From positions 1-64,000 of the forward strand of contig NZ_LIPG01000003.1 in the NCBI RefSeq assembly GCF_001905505.1: DNA of 64,000 nucleotides, read 5' to 3'. Positions within the stretch are counted from its first letter, which is position 1. Every line of letters begins with the position of its first letter. The notes beneath the pieces were generated by a model that saw only the letters and a program-made list of their open reading frames with translations, made no database searches and had not been told where the DNA came from. Position numbers and translations under genes: made by a program. The DNA is from Streptomyces sp. CB02058 (GTDB lineage Bacteria > Actinomycetota > Actinomycetes > Streptomycetales > Streptomycetaceae). This document shows, piece by piece, positions 52,293 through 61,244 of this stretch.

Positions 52293-53783
52293 ATGCCGCT
52301 CACCTCCCGCCGACTGCGCGCCGCACTGCTGGCCACCGCGTCGGTCACCCTCGTCGCCGCGTCCCTGCCCGCACCCGAGCCGCTCGGCATCGGCGACCGG
52401 CTCTTCCCCCATCTCGGCAACCCCGGCTACGACGTCCTCGCCTACGACGTCTCGCTCACCTACAAGGGCAGCAACACCAAGCCCCTCGACGCCGTCACCA
52501 CGATCGACGCGCGGACGACCGAGCCCCTGGAGCGGATCAACCTCGACTTCGCCCGGGGCACCGTCAGCTCCGTCGAGGTCGACGGAGCCGACTCGGAGTT
52601 CGCCGCCGCCGGAGAGGACCTGGTCGTCGACGCCCCCACAGCGCTCCCGGCCGGCGCGCCCGTACGGATCACCGTCCGGCACACGAGCGATCCCACGGGG
52701 GACCAGGCCAACGGCGGCTGGGTGCCGACCGCGGACGGACTCGCGATGGCCAACCAGGCCGACGCGGCGCACCGGGTCTTCCCCGGCAACGACCACCCCG
52801 CCGACAAGGCGTACTTCACCTTCCGGGTGACCGCGCCGAAGGCCCTCACCGTCGTGGCGGGCGGCCTCCTCGCCGAAAAGCGCGAACACGCGGCCACGAC
52901 CACCTGGACCTACCGCACCAGCCACCCCATGGCGACCGAGCTCGCACAGGTCTCCATCGGGCGCTCGGCCGTCCTGCGGCGCACCGGTCCGAACGGCCTG
53001 CCGGTCCGCGACGTCGTGCCCGCGGCCGACCGCGCGAAGCTGGAACCCTGGCTGCGCAAGACCCCGGACCAGCTCGCCTGGATGGAGAAGCAGGTAGGGC
53101 CCTACCCGTTCGAGACGTACGGACTGCTCGTCGCCGACACCGAGACGGGCTTCGAGCTGGAGACCCAGACGCTCTCGCTCTTCGAACGCTCCATGTTCAC
53201 CGGGACCGGTTACCCCGAGTGGTACGTCGAATCGGTCATGGTCCACGAACTCGCCCACCAGTGGTTCGGCAACAGCGTCTCGCCGCGGACCTGGTCCGAC
53301 CTCTGGCTCAACGAGGGGCACGCCACCTGGTACGAGGCCCTCTACGCCGAGGAGCACGCGAAGAAGCCGATGGAGCGGCGGATGCGCGAGGCCTACGCGC
53401 GCTCCGACACCTGGCGCGCCGCCGGAGGCCCGCCCGCCCGCCCCGACGTACCGAGCCCCGACCACAAGATCAGCCTGTTCAGGCCGGTCGTGTACGACGG
53501 CAGCGCCCTCATCCTGTACGCGCTCCGCGAGGAGATCGGGAGGGCCGCGTTCGACCGCCTGGAGCGGACCTGGGTGAGCGTCCACCGGGACGGATCGGCG
53601 ACCACCCGGCAGTTCACCGACCTGGCGTCCGGGATCGCGGGACGGGACCTGACGGCGTTCTTCGACGGCTGGCTGTACGCGAAGAAGACCCCGCCCATGC
53701 CGGGGCACCCGGACTGGCGCAGCGAGGCCCCGCGCGCCACGGCCGTCCCGCAGAGCCCCGCCCGCGCACCGAAACCGGAGTGA
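52293..53783 (+). CDS. Secreted M1-family zinc metallopeptidase
   Basis: The 496-residue product has a signal peptide (RRLRAALLATASVTLVAASLPA) and the M1 aminopeptidase fold. Zinc ligands are HELAH (H318, H322) and the glutamate in LWLNEGHATWYE. The beta-saddle domain occupies about 35-200. The usual GAMEN exopeptidase motif is replaced by GFELETQ, as in other short actinobacterial members. It lacks the long C-terminal helical domain of PepN. It should act outside the cell, in peptide recycling. The substrate is unknown. Confidence 0.87.
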   Translation: MPLTSRRLRAALLATASVTLVAASLPAPEPLGIGDRLFPHLGNPGYDVLAYDVSLTYKGSNTKPLDAVTTIDARTTEPLERINLDFARGTVSSVEVDGADSEFAAAGEDLVVDAPTALPAGAPVRITVRHTSDPTGDQANGGWVPTADGLAMANQADAAHRVFPGNDHPADKAYFTFRVTAPKALTVVAGGLLAEKREHAATTTWTYRTSHPMATELAQVSIGRSAVLRRTGPNGLPVRDVVPAADRAKLEPWLRKTPDQLAWMEKQVGPYPFETYGLLVADTETGFELETQTLSLFERSMFTGTGYPEWYVESVMVHELAHQWFGNSVSPRTWSDLWLNEGHATWYEALYAEEHAKKPMERRMREAYARSDTWRAAGGPPARPDVPSPDHKISLFRPVVYDGSALILYALREEIGRAAFDRLERTWVSVHRDGSATTRQFTDLASGIAGRDLTAFFDGWLYAKKTPPMPGHPDWRSEAPRATAVPQSPARAPKPE

Positions 53784-53916
53784 CTGGGCGGGCGGGGACA
53801 TGCCACTATCGACGCGTCGGCACGGCGGCCGGCCGGTGGATCCCGTCCCTGGGAATCATCCGGCAGGGTCACGCGTTGTGACTGACGTAACGGACTTCTA
53901 TCGACGTAAGGATCCA

Positions 53917-55437
53917 ATGACCTCCTCTTCCTCCCTTCCCCAGGACGCGCAGGACGCGCAGAGCGCCACGGAACCCGTCTCCGAGAGCCTCACCGAGAGC
54001 CTTCGGGCCGACGCCCTGATGGAAGAGGACGTCGCCTGGAGCCACGAGATCGACGGAGAGCGGGACGGCGAGCAGTTCGACCGTTCCGAGCGTGCGGCGC
54101 TCCGCCGTGTCGCCGGCCTCTCCACCGAGCTCGAGGACGTCACCGAGGTCGAGTACCGGCAGCTGCGCCTGGAGCGCGTGGTGCTCGTCGGTGTCTGGAC
54201 CTCCGGGACGGTCCACGACGCGGAGATCTCCCTCGCGGAGCTCGCGGCACTCGCCGAGACGGCGGGCGCCCAGGTGCTCGACGCCGTCTTCCAGCGGCGC
54301 GACAAGCCCGACGCGGCCACCTACATCGGCTCGGGCAAGGCGCTGGAGCTCCGTGACATCGTCCTCGAGTCCGGGGCTGACACCGTCGTCTGCGACGGTG
54401 AGCTCAGCCCCGGCCAGCTGATCCACCTGGAGGACGTCGTCAAGGTCAAGGTGGTCGACAGGACCGCCCTGATCCTCGACATCTTCGCCCAGCACGCCAA
54501 GTCCCGTGAGGGCAAGGCGCAGGTCTCGCTGGCACAGATGCAGTACATGCTGCCGCGCCTGCGCGGCTGGGGTCAGTCACTGTCCCGGCAGATGGGCGGC
54601 GGCGGTTCCAGCGGCGGTGGCGGCATGGCGACGCGTGGCCCCGGTGAGACCAAGATCGAGACGGACCGGCGCCGGATCCGCGAGAAGATGGCGAAGATGC
54701 GCCGGGAGATCGCGGAGATGAAGACCGGCCGCGACCTCAAGCGCCAGGAACGCAAGCGCAACAAGGTGCCCTCGGTCGCGATCGCCGGATACACCAACGC
54801 CGGCAAGTCCTCCCTGCTCAACAGGCTCACCGGCGCCGGTGTCCTCGTGGAGAACGCCCTGTTCGCCACGCTGGACCCGACCGTGCGGCGGGCCGAGACC
54901 CCGAGCGGCCGGCTCTACACCCTGGCCGACACCGTCGGCTTCGTACGGCATCTGCCCCACCACCTGGTCGAGGCGTTCCGCTCCACCATGGAGGAGGTCG
55001 GCGAGTCCGACCTGATCCTGCACGTGGTCGACGGCGCGCACCCGGTCCCGGAGGAGCAGCTCGCCGCCGTGCGCCAGGTGATCCGGGAGGTCGGCGCGGT
55101 CGACGTCCGCGAGATCGTCGTGATCAACAAGGCGGACGCGGCGGACCCGCTCGTGCTCCAGCGCCTGCTGCGCACCGAGAAGTACGCGATCGCCGTGTCG
55201 GCGAGGACCGGTGCCGGGATCGACGAGCTGCTCGCGCTCATCGACGCCGAGCTCCCGCGGCCGTCCGTGGAGATCGAGGCACTCGTGCCCTACACCCAGG
55301 GCGGACTCGTCTCCCGGGTGCACGCCGAGGGCGAGGTGATCTCCGAGGAGCACACCCCGGAGGGCACGCTGCTCAAGGCGCGGGTCCACGAGGAGCTCGC
55401 CGCGGACCTCGCGGCGTTCGTGCCGGTCGCCCACTGA
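53917..55437 (+). CDS. hflX: GTPase HflX
   Basis: This 506-residue ribosome-associated GTPase splits stalled 70S ribosomes under stress. The HflX N-terminal domain covers about residues 60-260 (DAATYIGSGKALELRDIV, VVDRTALILDIFAQHA, the Gly-rich linker MGGGGSSGGGG, then RGPGETKIETDRR). The G domain has G1 GYTNAGKSSLLN, G3 DTVGFVRHLPHHL and G4 NKAD. A C-terminal domain follows. An acidic tail of about 60 residues precedes the core. I use the ATG at 53917 because TAAGGATCCA gives a ribosome site; a GTG at 53878 is possible. Confidence 0.93.
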   Translation: MTSSSSLPQDAQDAQSATEPVSESLTESLRADALMEEDVAWSHEIDGERDGEQFDRSERAALRRVAGLSTELEDVTEVEYRQLRLERVVLVGVWTSGTVHDAEISLAELAALAETAGAQVLDAVFQRRDKPDAATYIGSGKALELRDIVLESGADTVVCDGELSPGQLIHLEDVVKVKVVDRTALILDIFAQHAKSREGKAQVSLAQMQYMLPRLRGWGQSLSRQMGGGGSSGGGGMATRGPGETKIETDRRRIREKMAKMRREIAEMKTGRDLKRQERKRNKVPSVAIAGYTNAGKSSLLNRLTGAGVLVENALFATLDPTVRRAETPSGRLYTLADTVGFVRHLPHHLVEAFRSTMEEVGESDLILHVVDGAHPVPEEQLAAVRQVIREVGAVDVREIVVINKADAADPLVLQRLLRTEKYAIAVSARTGAGIDELLALIDAELPRPSVEIEALVPYTQGGLVSRVHAEGEVISEEHTPEGTLLKARVHEELAADLAAFVPVAH

Positions 55438-55460
55438 CCCGCCGGAGCGTGTGAAACGCG

Positions 55461-55499
55461 GAAGGCCGGGCTCCCCTCAGCGAGGGGAGCCCGGCCTTC
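55461..55499. terminator. Bidirectional terminator between hflX and the peptidase gene
   Basis: A perfect 18-bp stem (55461-55478 with 55482-55499, loop AGC), the longest in the window, sits between two convergent genes. Confidence 0.9.
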
Positions 55500-55526
55500 T
55501 CGTATGTGCGGGAGCCGTGCCCGGAC

Positions 55527-56747
55527 CTACTGGCCCGCGTACTTCTTGCTGACGGCCTCGTAGACGCCCTTGGCCTCGGGGCCGAGACGGGGACCGGCCA
55601 GCCAGCCGGCCGTCACCGGGCCGATCGAGGTGTTGGAGACGAGCGCCGGCTCACCGTCCTGCCCCTTCGCGACCCAGCCGCCGCCGGAGGAGCCGCCGGT
55701 CATCGAGCATCCGACGCGGTACATCGTCGGCTGGTTCTCGAACACGGTCAGGCGGCCCGGCTTGTCCGTGCACTGGAACGCCTTCTGGCCGTCGTACGGA
55801 GGAGCGGCCGGGTAGCCCGTCGCCGTCATGTCCGCGATGTCCGGCACCGCGGGGGCGTTGAACTCGACCGGAAGCGCCGAACCCACGGTCTCCTCGAGGG
55901 ACTTGCCCGTGGAGCCCTTCTCCGGGGCGACCTGAAGGACCGCGAAGTCGTAGGGAGCGCCCTGGCCGCCGGTCGCGGCACCCTGGTCGATCCACTGCTC
56001 GGAGGTCTGCGCCCACTGGCCCCACCACACGCCGTACGGAGCGATCTGCTCCTTGGACGCGTTCTCCAGCTCGGCCGTGGTGAGCCCGCTGTCGTTGTAC
56101 GACGGGACGAACGCGATGTTGCGGTACCAGCCGCCGTCCTTGCCCGCGTGTACACAGTGCCCGGCGGTCCACACCATGTTGGACTTGCCCGGGTGCGCGG
56201 GGTCCTTCACCACGGTCGCCGAGCAGACCATCGAACCCTCGGGCCCGTCGAAGAGGAGCTTGCCGGACGCCGCAGCGCTGTCGTGGTACGGCGTCTTCAG
56301 GCCGACGGCCCGGACCGGGGCGGGCGTCGGGTCCGTCACGCCCTCGTCACCGGAGATGTCGGTGTCGACCGGGTTCTCCGGGGGCTTGTCCGCCTCGCGC
56401 ATCCGGTCCGGGTTCCAGAGGTCCTCGATGATCGGGTTGACGTAGTCCTTGGCCTCACGCAGCCAGGTGTCCTTGTCCCAGTTCTTCCACTCGCCGTCCC
56501 GCCACTTCTCAAGATCGATCCCGTGCTCCTTGAGCCGCTCCTTGAGATCGTCCGGGATGACGACCTTGCCGTCGGCGGACTGCCCGGCGGAGCTGCTCGG
56601 ATCGCTCATCGCCCCGTCCTCCTCCGGGCCGCAGGCCGTGGCGGTGAGCGTCAGAACAGCGGCGAGGGCGGCTGCGGCGAACACCCGGGGAGTGCGGCTG
56701 GCGCTCCTCCCGCGGAGTGCGGTATCGATCGGGCGCATGGGTCGCAT
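55527..56747 (-). CDS. Secreted trypsin-like serine peptidase, lipoprotein
   Basis: This 406-residue protein begins with a signal peptide that ends in a lipobox-like TATAC near residue 38. A charged region (about 55-135) follows, then a chymotrypsin-fold domain. The catalytic triad is visible as H in TAGHCVH, D in PYDFAVLQV and S in GGSSGGGW. It is expected to be anchored on the outside of the membrane. The target is unknown. It converges with hflX and diverges from the siderophore operon. AGGGGGATCACC supports the ATG at 56747. Confidence 0.85.
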   Translation of the reverse strand: MRPMRPIDTALRGRSASRTPRVFAAAALAAVLTLTATACGPEEDGAMSDPSSSAGQSADGKVVIPDDLKERLKEHGIDLEKWRDGEWKNWDKDTWLREAKDYVNPIIEDLWNPDRMREADKPPENPVDTDISGDEGVTDPTPAPVRAVGLKTPYHDSAAASGKLLFDGPEGSMVCSATVVKDPAHPGKSNMVWTAGHCVHAGKDGGWYRNIAFVPSYNDSGLTTAELENASKEQIAPYGVWWGQWAQTSEQWIDQGAATGGQGAPYDFAVLQVAPEKGSTGKSLEETVGSALPVEFNAPAVPDIADMTATGYPAAPPYDGQKAFQCTDKPGRLTVFENQPTMYRVGCSMTGGSSGGGWVAKGQDGEPALVSNTSIGPVTAGWLAGPRLGPEAKGVYEAVSKKYAGQ

Positions 56748-57085
56748 CTGGTGATCCCCCTGGGACTTCGTCACTGACTTCGGTACTGCACCGAGGACTT
56801 GGGGCGAGCGGCGCCGTCCTCGCCGGACCGCGGCAGGCCCCGGGGACGTCGGAGCGGCGGCCCCCGTCCCGGGTGCGGCACCCACTATGCCGGTGCCGTG
56901 AGGGACGGCGCGCGGCAGGGCCACGGTTCCGCGCGCGCAAGGATCTTCCGATTTACCCGTGATCTCCCGCCTTCCACGTCGTTGGTACGTACGGGGGACA
57001 CCAGGACAGCGTTCAACCGCGCGTTCGTGCTCTCGGGAGACGTACCGATGTGCAACGCAACTGTTATGCAGGAGGACCGACAGCC
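56748..57085. promoter_or_regulatory. Divergent region upstream of the siderophore operon
   Basis: No long gene is present in these 338 bases. GGCACC (56877-56882) and GGTGCC (56892-56897) form an inverted repeat around a CATAGT -10-like box for the peptidase gene on the minus strand. On the plus side a 15-codon frame (MCNATVMQEDRQPWP, 57048-57095) contains the AGGAGG ribosome site of the aminotransferase. I searched by eye for the DmdR/IdeR iron box (TTAGGTTAGGCTAACCTAA-type) and a Zur box and saw neither. Confidence 0.45.
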
Positions 57086-58474
57086 GTGGCCGTGACCGAA
57101 CCAGCTCCGGTGGCACTTCCCGCTGTGCACGAGGGAATTCTGCGGCGGCAGGCCCAACGGGAGTCGGCGGCCCGCACCTACGCACGCTCCCTGCCGATCG
57201 TGCCGGTACGCGCGCGCGGCATGACCATCGAGGGCGCCGACGGGCGGCGTTATCTCGACTGCCTCTCGGGGGCGGGCACGCTGGCGCTCGGCCACAACCA
57301 CCCCGTGGTGCTGGAGGCCATCAGGAAGGTCATCGACTCCGGGGCTCCGCTGCACGTCCTCGACCTCGCGACCCCCGTCAAGGACGCCTTCACCACCGAG
57401 CTGTTCGCCACCCTTCCGAGGGAACTCGCCGACAACGCACGCATCCAGTTCTGCGGTCCGGCCGGGACGGACGCCGTCGAGGCGGCGTTCAAGCTGGTCC
57501 GCGCCGGCGGGCGCAGTGGAATCCTCGCCTTCACCGGCGCCTACCACGGCATGACCGAGGGTGCGCTGGCCGCGTCGGGCGGCGCCCAGGACGTCCGGGT
57601 GACGAGGCTGCCCTTCCCGCGCAACTACCGCTGCCCGTTCGGCGCCGGCGGCGAGCGGGGCGCGGACATCGCCGCGCGCTGGACCGAGCACCTCCTGGAC
57701 GACCCCAAGGGCGGTGTGCCCGCCCCCGCCGCGATGATCGTGGAGCCCGTCCAGGGCGAGGGCGGAGTGAACCCGGCCCCGGACAGCTGGCTGCGCCGGA
57801 TGCGGGAGATCACCCGCGAGCGCTCCATCGCCCTGATCGCGGACGAGGTGCAGACCGGAGTCGGCAGGACCGGCACCTTCTGGGCGGTCGAACACAGCGG
57901 TATCGTCCCCGACGTGATGGTGCTCTCGAAAGCCATCGGTGGCTCGCTGCCCCTCGCGGTGATCGTCTACCGCTCCGAACTCGACCTCTGGCAACCGGGG
58001 GCCCACGCGGGCACCTTCCGGGGCAATCAGCTGGCCATGGCGGCCGGTGCCGCGACCCTCGCGTACGTACGGGAGAACCGCCTCGCCGAACGCGCGGGCA
58101 CGCTCGGCGGGCGCATGCTCGCCCGGCTCCAGGCGCTCAGCGCGGACCACCCGAGCATCGGCGACGTCCGGGGCCGAGGGCTGATGATCGGCATCGAACT
58201 CGTCGACCCCGAGGCCGAGCCGCTCGACGTCACCACCGAGAACGGTTCCGCCCCGCCCCCGGACCCCGCCCTCGCCGCGGCCGTCCAGCAGGAATGCCTG
58301 CGCCGTGGTCTCATCGTCGAACTCGGCGGACGCCACAACGCCGTTGTCCGGCTGCTCCCTCCCCTCACCCTCACCGACGAACAGGCGACCGCGGTCGTCG
58401 ACCGCCTCGCCGACGCGCTGAGAGCGGCCGAGCGCTCTCCGCACCGCCGTGCCGCTGCCGGGCCGACCCGCTGA
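57086..58474 (+). CDS. Diaminobutyrate-2-oxoglutarate aminotransferase family (siderophore)
   Basis: This 462-residue class III PLP aminotransferase should make L-2,4-diaminobutyrate from aspartate semialdehyde and glutamate. The cofactor lysine is K282 in LSKAIGG. Other hallmarks are CLSGAGTLALGHNHP, FTGAYHGMTEGALA, EPVQGEGGVNP and IADEVQTGVGRTG. It resembles RhbA of rhizobactin 1021 and the EctB/Dat group. No ectoine genes accompany it; two NIS synthetases do. The GTG at 57086 lies ten bases after AGGAGG; a GTG at 57092 and one at 57050 are alternatives. It is the first gene of a four-gene operon. Confidence 0.85.
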   Translation: MAVTEPAPVALPAVHEGILRRQAQRESAARTYARSLPIVPVRARGMTIEGADGRRYLDCLSGAGTLALGHNHPVVLEAIRKVIDSGAPLHVLDLATPVKDAFTTELFATLPRELADNARIQFCGPAGTDAVEAAFKLVRAGGRSGILAFTGAYHGMTEGALAASGGAQDVRVTRLPFPRNYRCPFGAGGERGADIAARWTEHLLDDPKGGVPAPAAMIVEPVQGEGGVNPAPDSWLRRMREITRERSIALIADEVQTGVGRTGTFWAVEHSGIVPDVMVLSKAIGGSLPLAVIVYRSELDLWQPGAHAGTFRGNQLAMAAGAATLAYVRENRLAERAGTLGGRMLARLQALSADHPSIGDVRGRGLMIGIELVDPEAEPLDVTTENGSAPPPDPALAAAVQQECLRRGLIVELGGRHNAVVRLLPPLTLTDEQATAVVDRLADALRAAERSPHRRAAAGPTR

Positions 58475-58502
58475 TCCCGGACCTCTCACAAGGAAGACCG
58501 CC

Positions 58503-60416
58503 GTGAACCCCACCCCTGCGCCCGAGGCCGACGGCCCCCTCACCAGCCAGCAGCGAGGACAGGACCTGCCGGACGGCACCCTCGCCGTGGAGTCGACGAC
58601 CGTGCCGCGCCAGAAGGCCGGCCCGTACGACACCCCGCGCCCCGGAGCGGACCACCCCGACAGCGGCCACCAGGCCCACCGGCCCGGCCCCGCCGAGCAG
58701 GACCCGCTGGACCACCCGGACCCGCTGAGGGCCGCCGATTCGGCCGGCACGGAGAACCTCCTGCGCTGCTGGACCCGGGAGAACGACCTGCCCCGGCCGC
58801 AGGGAAGCACCCTGCGCATCCCGCTCCCCGCGAGCGGCACCGCCCTGCTCGTCCCTGTCGCCCACTGGTCCGCGACCGGCTGGCACCGCTTCGGCACGCC
58901 CGTCCTGGAGAACGCGCCCGCGGGCGCTCCGGGCGCCGACGCCGTCACCGTGGCGGCACTCCTGGGCCGCGAGAGCGGGCGGAGCGCCGGAGCCGACATG
59001 GTCGCCAGGGTGGCGGACTCCGTCCGGCACACGGCCGCCTTCATCGCGGCCCGGCGCCGGACGCCCACCGCGCCCTCCGAGGCCGACCTCTTCCTCACCG
59101 CCGAACAGTCCCTGGTCCTCGGCCACCCCCTGCACCCCACGCCCAAGAGCCGCGAGGGCCTCTCGGAGACCGAAGCACTGCTCTACTCACCCGAGTTGCG
59201 CGGTTCCTTCCCGCTCCACTGGATGGCGGTGGACCGTTCCGTGCTGGCCACGGAGTCCTCCTGGACCAAGGCCGGCCGCCCGGTCCCCGCGGAAGCACTC
59301 CTCGCCCCCCACACCGAGGGACTGAGCCTCCCCGAGGGCACCGCGGCCCTCCCGCTCCACCCCTGGCAGGCGGCCGAGGTCCTGCGCCGCCCCGAGGTCG
59401 TGGCACTCGTGGAGAAGGGCCTCCTGCACGACCTCGGCCCGTACGGGGAACGCTGGCACCCCACCTCCTCCGTGCGTACGGTGCACCGGCCCGGCTCCGA
59501 CCTCATGCTGAAGCTCTCCCTGGGCGTACGCATCACCAACTCCCGCCGGGAGAACCTCCGCAAGGAGCTCCACCGCGGCGCCGAGGTCCACCGCCTGCTG
59601 CGCACCGGACTCGCCGAGCGGTGGCAGCGTGAGCACCCCGGATTCGACATCGTGCGCGACCCCGCCTGGCTCGCCGTCGACGGGACGGACGGCAGCCCCG
59701 TCCCCGGGCTCGACGTGATGCTCCGCCACAACCCCTTCGGCCCGGCCGACGACGCGGTGTGCATCGCCGGGCTCACCACCCCCCGGCCCTGGCCCGGCAG
59801 GACAGGCACGCACTCCCGGCTCGCCGACACCGTCCACGCGCTCGCCGCCCGTACGGGCAGGACGACCGGAGCCGTGTGCGCCGAGTGGTTCCTGCGCTAC
59901 CTCGACCGCGTGGTCCTGCCCGTCCTCTGGCTCGACGCCCACGCGGGCGTCGCCCTGGAGGCCCACCAGCAGAACACGCTCGTCCTCCTCGACGCGGACG
60001 GCTGGCCCGTCGGCGGCAGGTACCGCGACAACCAGGGCTACTACTTCCGCGAGTCCCACCGGTCCGCGCTCGAACAGCGCCTCCCGGGTATCGGCTCCGT
60101 CAGCGACACCTTCGTCTCCGACGCCGTCACCGACGAGCGGTTCGCCTACTACCTCGGCATCAACAACGTCTTCGGACTCATCGGGGCCTTCGGCTCCCAG
60201 GGCCTCGCCGACGAGCAACTGCTCCTCGCCGCGCTCCGCCGGTTCCTCGAAGGTGCTGTGGCGCTGGGCTCCCCGCTGCCCGAGTATCTCCTCGGGACCC
60301 CCCAACTGCGCTGCAAGGCCAACCTGCTGACCCGGCTCCACGGCCTCGACGAACTGGTCGGCCCGGTCGACACCCAGTCCGTGTACGTCACCATCGCCAA
60401 CCCCCTCCGCAGCTGA
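58503..60416 (+). CDS. IucA/IucC-family NIS siderophore synthetase 1
   Basis: The 637-residue ATP-dependent ligase joins a carboxylic acid such as citrate to an amine. The IucA/IucC catalytic domain covers about 160-440 (LVLGHPLHPTPKSREGLSE, LPLHPWQAAEV, HRPGSDLMLKLSLGVRITNS with the nucleotide-binding basic residues). The C-terminal FhuF-like domain has EAHQQNTLVLLD and RYRDNQGYYFRES. The first 95 residues are a Pro/His/Asp-rich extension that is not part of the family core. GTG at 58503 follows AAGGAAG. It lies 28 bases after the aminotransferase gene. Confidence 0.88.
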   Translation: MNPTPAPEADGPLTSQQRGQDLPDGTLAVESTTVPRQKAGPYDTPRPGADHPDSGHQAHRPGPAEQDPLDHPDPLRAADSAGTENLLRCWTRENDLPRPQGSTLRIPLPASGTALLVPVAHWSATGWHRFGTPVLENAPAGAPGADAVTVAALLGRESGRSAGADMVARVADSVRHTAAFIAARRRTPTAPSEADLFLTAEQSLVLGHPLHPTPKSREGLSETEALLYSPELRGSFPLHWMAVDRSVLATESSWTKAGRPVPAEALLAPHTEGLSLPEGTAALPLHPWQAAEVLRRPEVVALVEKGLLHDLGPYGERWHPTSSVRTVHRPGSDLMLKLSLGVRITNSRRENLRKELHRGAEVHRLLRTGLAERWQREHPGFDIVRDPAWLAVDGTDGSPVPGLDVMLRHNPFGPADDAVCIAGLTTPRPWPGRTGTHSRLADTVHALAARTGRTTGAVCAEWFLRYLDRVVLPVLWLDAHAGVALEAHQQNTLVLLDADGWPVGGRYRDNQGYYFRESHRSALEQRLPGIGSVSDTFVSDAVTDERFAYYLGINNVFGLIGAFGSQGLADEQLLLAALRRFLEGAVALGSPLPEYLLGTPQLRCKANLLTRLHGLDELVGPVDTQSVYVTIANPLRS

Positions 60417-60455
60417 GGGATATGACCGCCTGAACGACGAGAGGAGAGCGCCACG

Positions 60456-61184
60456 GTGCACCAGGCCGATGCGCACACCGAGGCCGGAGCCGACGACGCC
60501 GCCCCGGCGGACGCCATGGGCACCGAGGACACCCTGGAGCTGCGGCTCACCGAGGAGCTCCTCGCCCTGCTCGGCGACGACCGCCGGACGGCCGGCGGCC
60601 CGGCCGACGCCTCGGCCCTCGTGGGGAGCCCCGGCGCGTGGAACCCCGTCACGACACCGGCGGGGCCCTTCCAGCTGGTCCCGGTGGAGCTCGAACGCGA
60701 TCTGGCCGTGATCAGCCGCTGGATGAACGACCCGGCCGTCGCCGCCTTCTGGGAGCTCGCGGGACCCGAATCGGTCACTGCCGACCACCTCCGGGCACAG
60801 CTCGAAGGGGACGGCCGCAGCATCCCCTGCCTCGGAGTGCTCGGCGGGACGCCGATGAGCTACTGGGAGATCTACCGGGCGGATCTGGACCCACTGGCCC
60901 GCCACTACCCGGCCAGGCCCCACGACACCGGCATCCACCTCCTCATCGGCGGAGTGGGAAACCGGGGCCGCGGCATCGGCTCCGTGCTGCTCCGGGCCGT
61001 CGCCGACCTCGTCCTCGACAACCGCCCGCTCTGCGCCCGCGTCGTCGCGGAGCCGGACCTGCGCAACACCCCGTCGGTCTCGGCCTTCCTGAGCGCCGGT
61101 TTCCGCTTCTGCGCGGAAGTGGAACTCCCCGACAAGCGAGCCGCCCTGATGATCCGCGACCGAGCCCACCGTGACCACCTGTGA
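60456..61184 (+). CDS. IucB/RhbD-like siderophore N-acyltransferase
   Basis: This 242-residue GNAT-fold enzyme matches the acyltransferase group IucB/RhbD/AlcB/MbtK. Motifs are ISRWMNDPAVAAFWE, GTPMSYWEIYRADLDPLARHY, HDTGIHLLIG, RGRGIGSVLL and RVVAEPDLRN, ending LPDKRAALM. Relatives acylate the N-hydroxylated side-chain amine of lysine, cadaverine or diaminopropane. No N-monooxygenase gene lies in this operon, so either hydroxylation is done by a distant enzyme or the amine is acylated directly. The first 70 residues are a variable acidic extension. The GTG at 60456 follows GAGGAGAG. Confidence 0.85.
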   Translation: MHQADAHTEAGADDAAPADAMGTEDTLELRLTEELLALLGDDRRTAGGPADASALVGSPGAWNPVTTPAGPFQLVPVELERDLAVISRWMNDPAVAAFWELAGPESVTADHLRAQLEGDGRSIPCLGVLGGTPMSYWEIYRADLDPLARHYPARPHDTGIHLLIGGVGNRGRGIGSVLLRAVADLVLDNRPLCARVVAEPDLRNTPSVSAFLSAGFRFCAEVELPDKRAALMIRDRAHRDHL

Positions 61185-61244
61185 ACAACTCGCCGAACCA
61201 CACCGCCCGCTCGAACCCCATCGGTCCCACCCGGAGGAGTCCCC

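Noticed and set aside
56450-57010. A search for a divergent small gene or iron box between the peptidase and siderophore genes.
   Set aside because: No frame with a ribosome site and protein-like composition and no iron-box palindrome was found; only an inverted repeat at 56877-56897 was kept.
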